A stretch of 5,312 nucleotides of DNA from Firmicutes bacterium UBA4049 (lineage in GTDB: Bacteria > Bacillota > Desulfotomaculia > Desulfotomaculales > Nap2-2B), in assembly GCA_002382755.1 (NCBI GenBank), contig DFZT01000083.1:19577-24888 (forward strand). The letters are read 5' to 3'. Under the pieces are notes generated by a model that was given only the letters and a program-made list of their open reading frames with translations, ran no database searches and was not told the DNA's origin. The position numbers were made by a program, and so were the translations under genes. Below are positions 4,905 to 5,312 of this stretch, in pieces. Position 1 is the first letter of the stretch, and every line of letters starts with the position of its first letter.

Positions 4905-5080
4905 TTTTTTGTTTTTATTTTAAAACCCTCAATCAAGTTGCACTGCCAAGTTGTACTGTACCTGTAAATAAATAAAAACGACACAGTCACTTGACTCGTC
5001 GTTCTCACACATACAATTCTCGTGTAATTGCTATTATTTAAAGCGGTAGCGGATTAATTACTTTCAGCTCGTAACTATTC
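4905..5080. other. Intergenic region upstream of the operon, no gene
   Basis: AT-rich spacer. Besides the terminator it holds an imperfect direct repeat, CAAGTTGCACTG (4934-4945) and CAAGTTGTACTG (4947-4958), and an A/T-only stretch beside the promoter. On the minus strand a short open frame ending NSYELKVINPLPL and a TAA (5040-5038) lies just ahead of the terminator. It could be the tail of a lost gene, but this is weak. No RNA gene is recognised. Confidence 0.5.
4965..5003 (-). terminator. Probable Rho-independent terminator, minus strand
   Basis: The minus strand reads AACGAC-G-AGTC, loop AAGT, GACT-GT-GTCGTT, a stem of about ten pairs with a small internal bulge. It is followed at once by a T-rich tract (TTTTTATTTATTT). 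It would stop transcription coming from the right before it reaches the operon promoter about 70 bp downstream, isolating the operon. No intact gene feeding into it is visible. Confidence 0.55.
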
Positions 5081-5131
5081 AGGCTGTAGGCTGTAGGCTG
5101 TAGGCTGTAGGCTATAGGCTATAGGCTATAG
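5081..5131 (+). repeat. Tandem heptamer repeat (7 units)
   Basis: Four units of AGGCTGT (5081-5108) are followed by three of AGGCTAT (5109-5129) and a partial AG. The switch of variant halfway suggests stepwise expansion. The tract directly abuts the four-helix-bundle remnant, whose open frame begins after the TAG made by the last unit. Inverted copies lie on the remnant's other side. Confidence 0.95.
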
Positions 5132-5251
5132 AAGTTCGGCTTGGCCAGCCGCTTGGGTTATACAAATGAGTTGGATGTTCCCGAATGCGACTCGAAAATG
5201 GCGGAGACCGAGAAGGTTCTGAGCGCCTTGATTCGGTCAATGCGTGACTAA
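5132..5251 (+). pseudogene. C-terminal remnant of a four-helix-bundle (23S rRNA IVS-type) protein
   Basis: The plus strand encodes 39 residues before TAA: a segment reading LASRLGYTNELD, then a helix ending KVLSALIRSMRD. This resembles the last helices of the S23/IVS four-helix-bundle family, which typically have an LGY turn followed by an amphipathic helix ending in a GLIRSL-like motif. The usual length is about 110-130 residues, so the first two thirds are missing. The heptamer tract stands where the rest should be, with an in-frame TAG directly upstream. There is no start codon with a ribosome site. Codon composition is GC-richer than the surrounding spacer. Family assignment rests on recall of the motif, not on a search. 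Confidence 0.5.
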
Positions 5252-5271
5252 CAGCCTACAGCCTATAGCCT
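5251..5271 (-). repeat. Inverted heptamer repeat (3 units)
   Basis: ACAGCCT, ACAGCCT, ATAGCCT are the reverse complements of the 5081-5129 heptamers. They start on the last base of the remnant's stop codon. Together the two tracts bracket the remnant like inverted ends. From here to 5312 I see only an AAAAAAAGGCTTTTT stretch, too weak and too close to the edge to call. Confidence 0.9.
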
Positions 5272-5312
5272 AAACAACCTGAGTAGTAACGAAAAAAAGG
5301 CTTTTTAGGCGG

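Noticed and set aside
4838..4920. Plus-strand terminator: 20-bp inverted repeat followed by a T-run
   Set aside because: The loop would be 27 nt, no plus-strand gene leads into it, and the repeat is better explained by two operators around the minus-strand promoter.
5081..5129. CRISPR or other spacer array
   Set aside because: The units are only 7 bp and directly adjacent, with no spacers, so this is a simple tandem repeat.
5285..5312. Terminator-like AAAAAAAGGCTTTTT at the right edge
   Set aside because: The stem is A/T only with a three-base loop, and the flanking sequence is cut off by the window, so it cannot be judged.

Overview
The window looks like part of a strict anaerobe's genome, most likely a spore-former-type clostridial Firmicute (Peptococcaceae-like). 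I infer this from strong AGGAGG-type ribosome binding sites, a consensus housekeeping promoter, frequent GTG/TTG starts, and a gene set typical of anaerobic clostridia, sulfate reducers and archaea. The species cannot be named from this sequence.

All convincing genes lie on the minus strand and read right to left as one probable operon. A near-perfect promoter (about 4870-4897) carries two copies of a 12-bp palindrome. The order from the promoter is: a glycine-rich zinc-ribbon protein (4822-4604); a DUF5320-type small protein with a coiled-coil tail (4579-4307); a strong 17-bp hairpin (4301-4264); a DUF134 helix-turn-helix regulator (4243-3863); an IscU/NifU-N scaffold that probably starts at a rare ATT or ATC codon (3863-3462); a NifX/NifB-family protein (3325-2966); a 55-residue 2[4Fe-4S] ferredoxin (2912-2745); an Mrp/NBP35 ATPase (2699-1905); a 15-codon ORF coupled to the next gene (1877-1830); a second NifX-family protein (1833-1456); and two consecutive MinD-type ATPases with inserted ferredoxin domains (1447-602, and 605-1, which runs off the left edge).

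These families fit together as a metal-cofactor or Fe-S handling module. IscU and Mrp proteins build or carry Fe-S clusters, NifX-fold proteins bind metal-sulfur cofactors, and the ferredoxin and MinD-ferredoxin ATPases could supply electrons and ATP-driven conformational work. The set resembles the ORP (orange protein) loci of Desulfovibrio, which pair MinD-ferredoxin ATPases with a NifX-fold Mo-Cu protein and an Mrp partner. Here it is combined with a scaffold, a DUF134 regulator and two MPxRDGTGP small proteins. The joint function is inferred, not shown.

The right end (4905-5312) has no intact gene. It holds a likely minus-strand terminator (4965-5003), a tract of seven 7-bp tandem repeats (5081-5129), a plus-strand remnant resembling the C-terminus of a four-helix-bundle (23S rRNA intervening-sequence) protein (5132-5251), and three inverted copies of the same 7-mer (5251-5271). 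It reads as a decayed insertion upstream of the operon.
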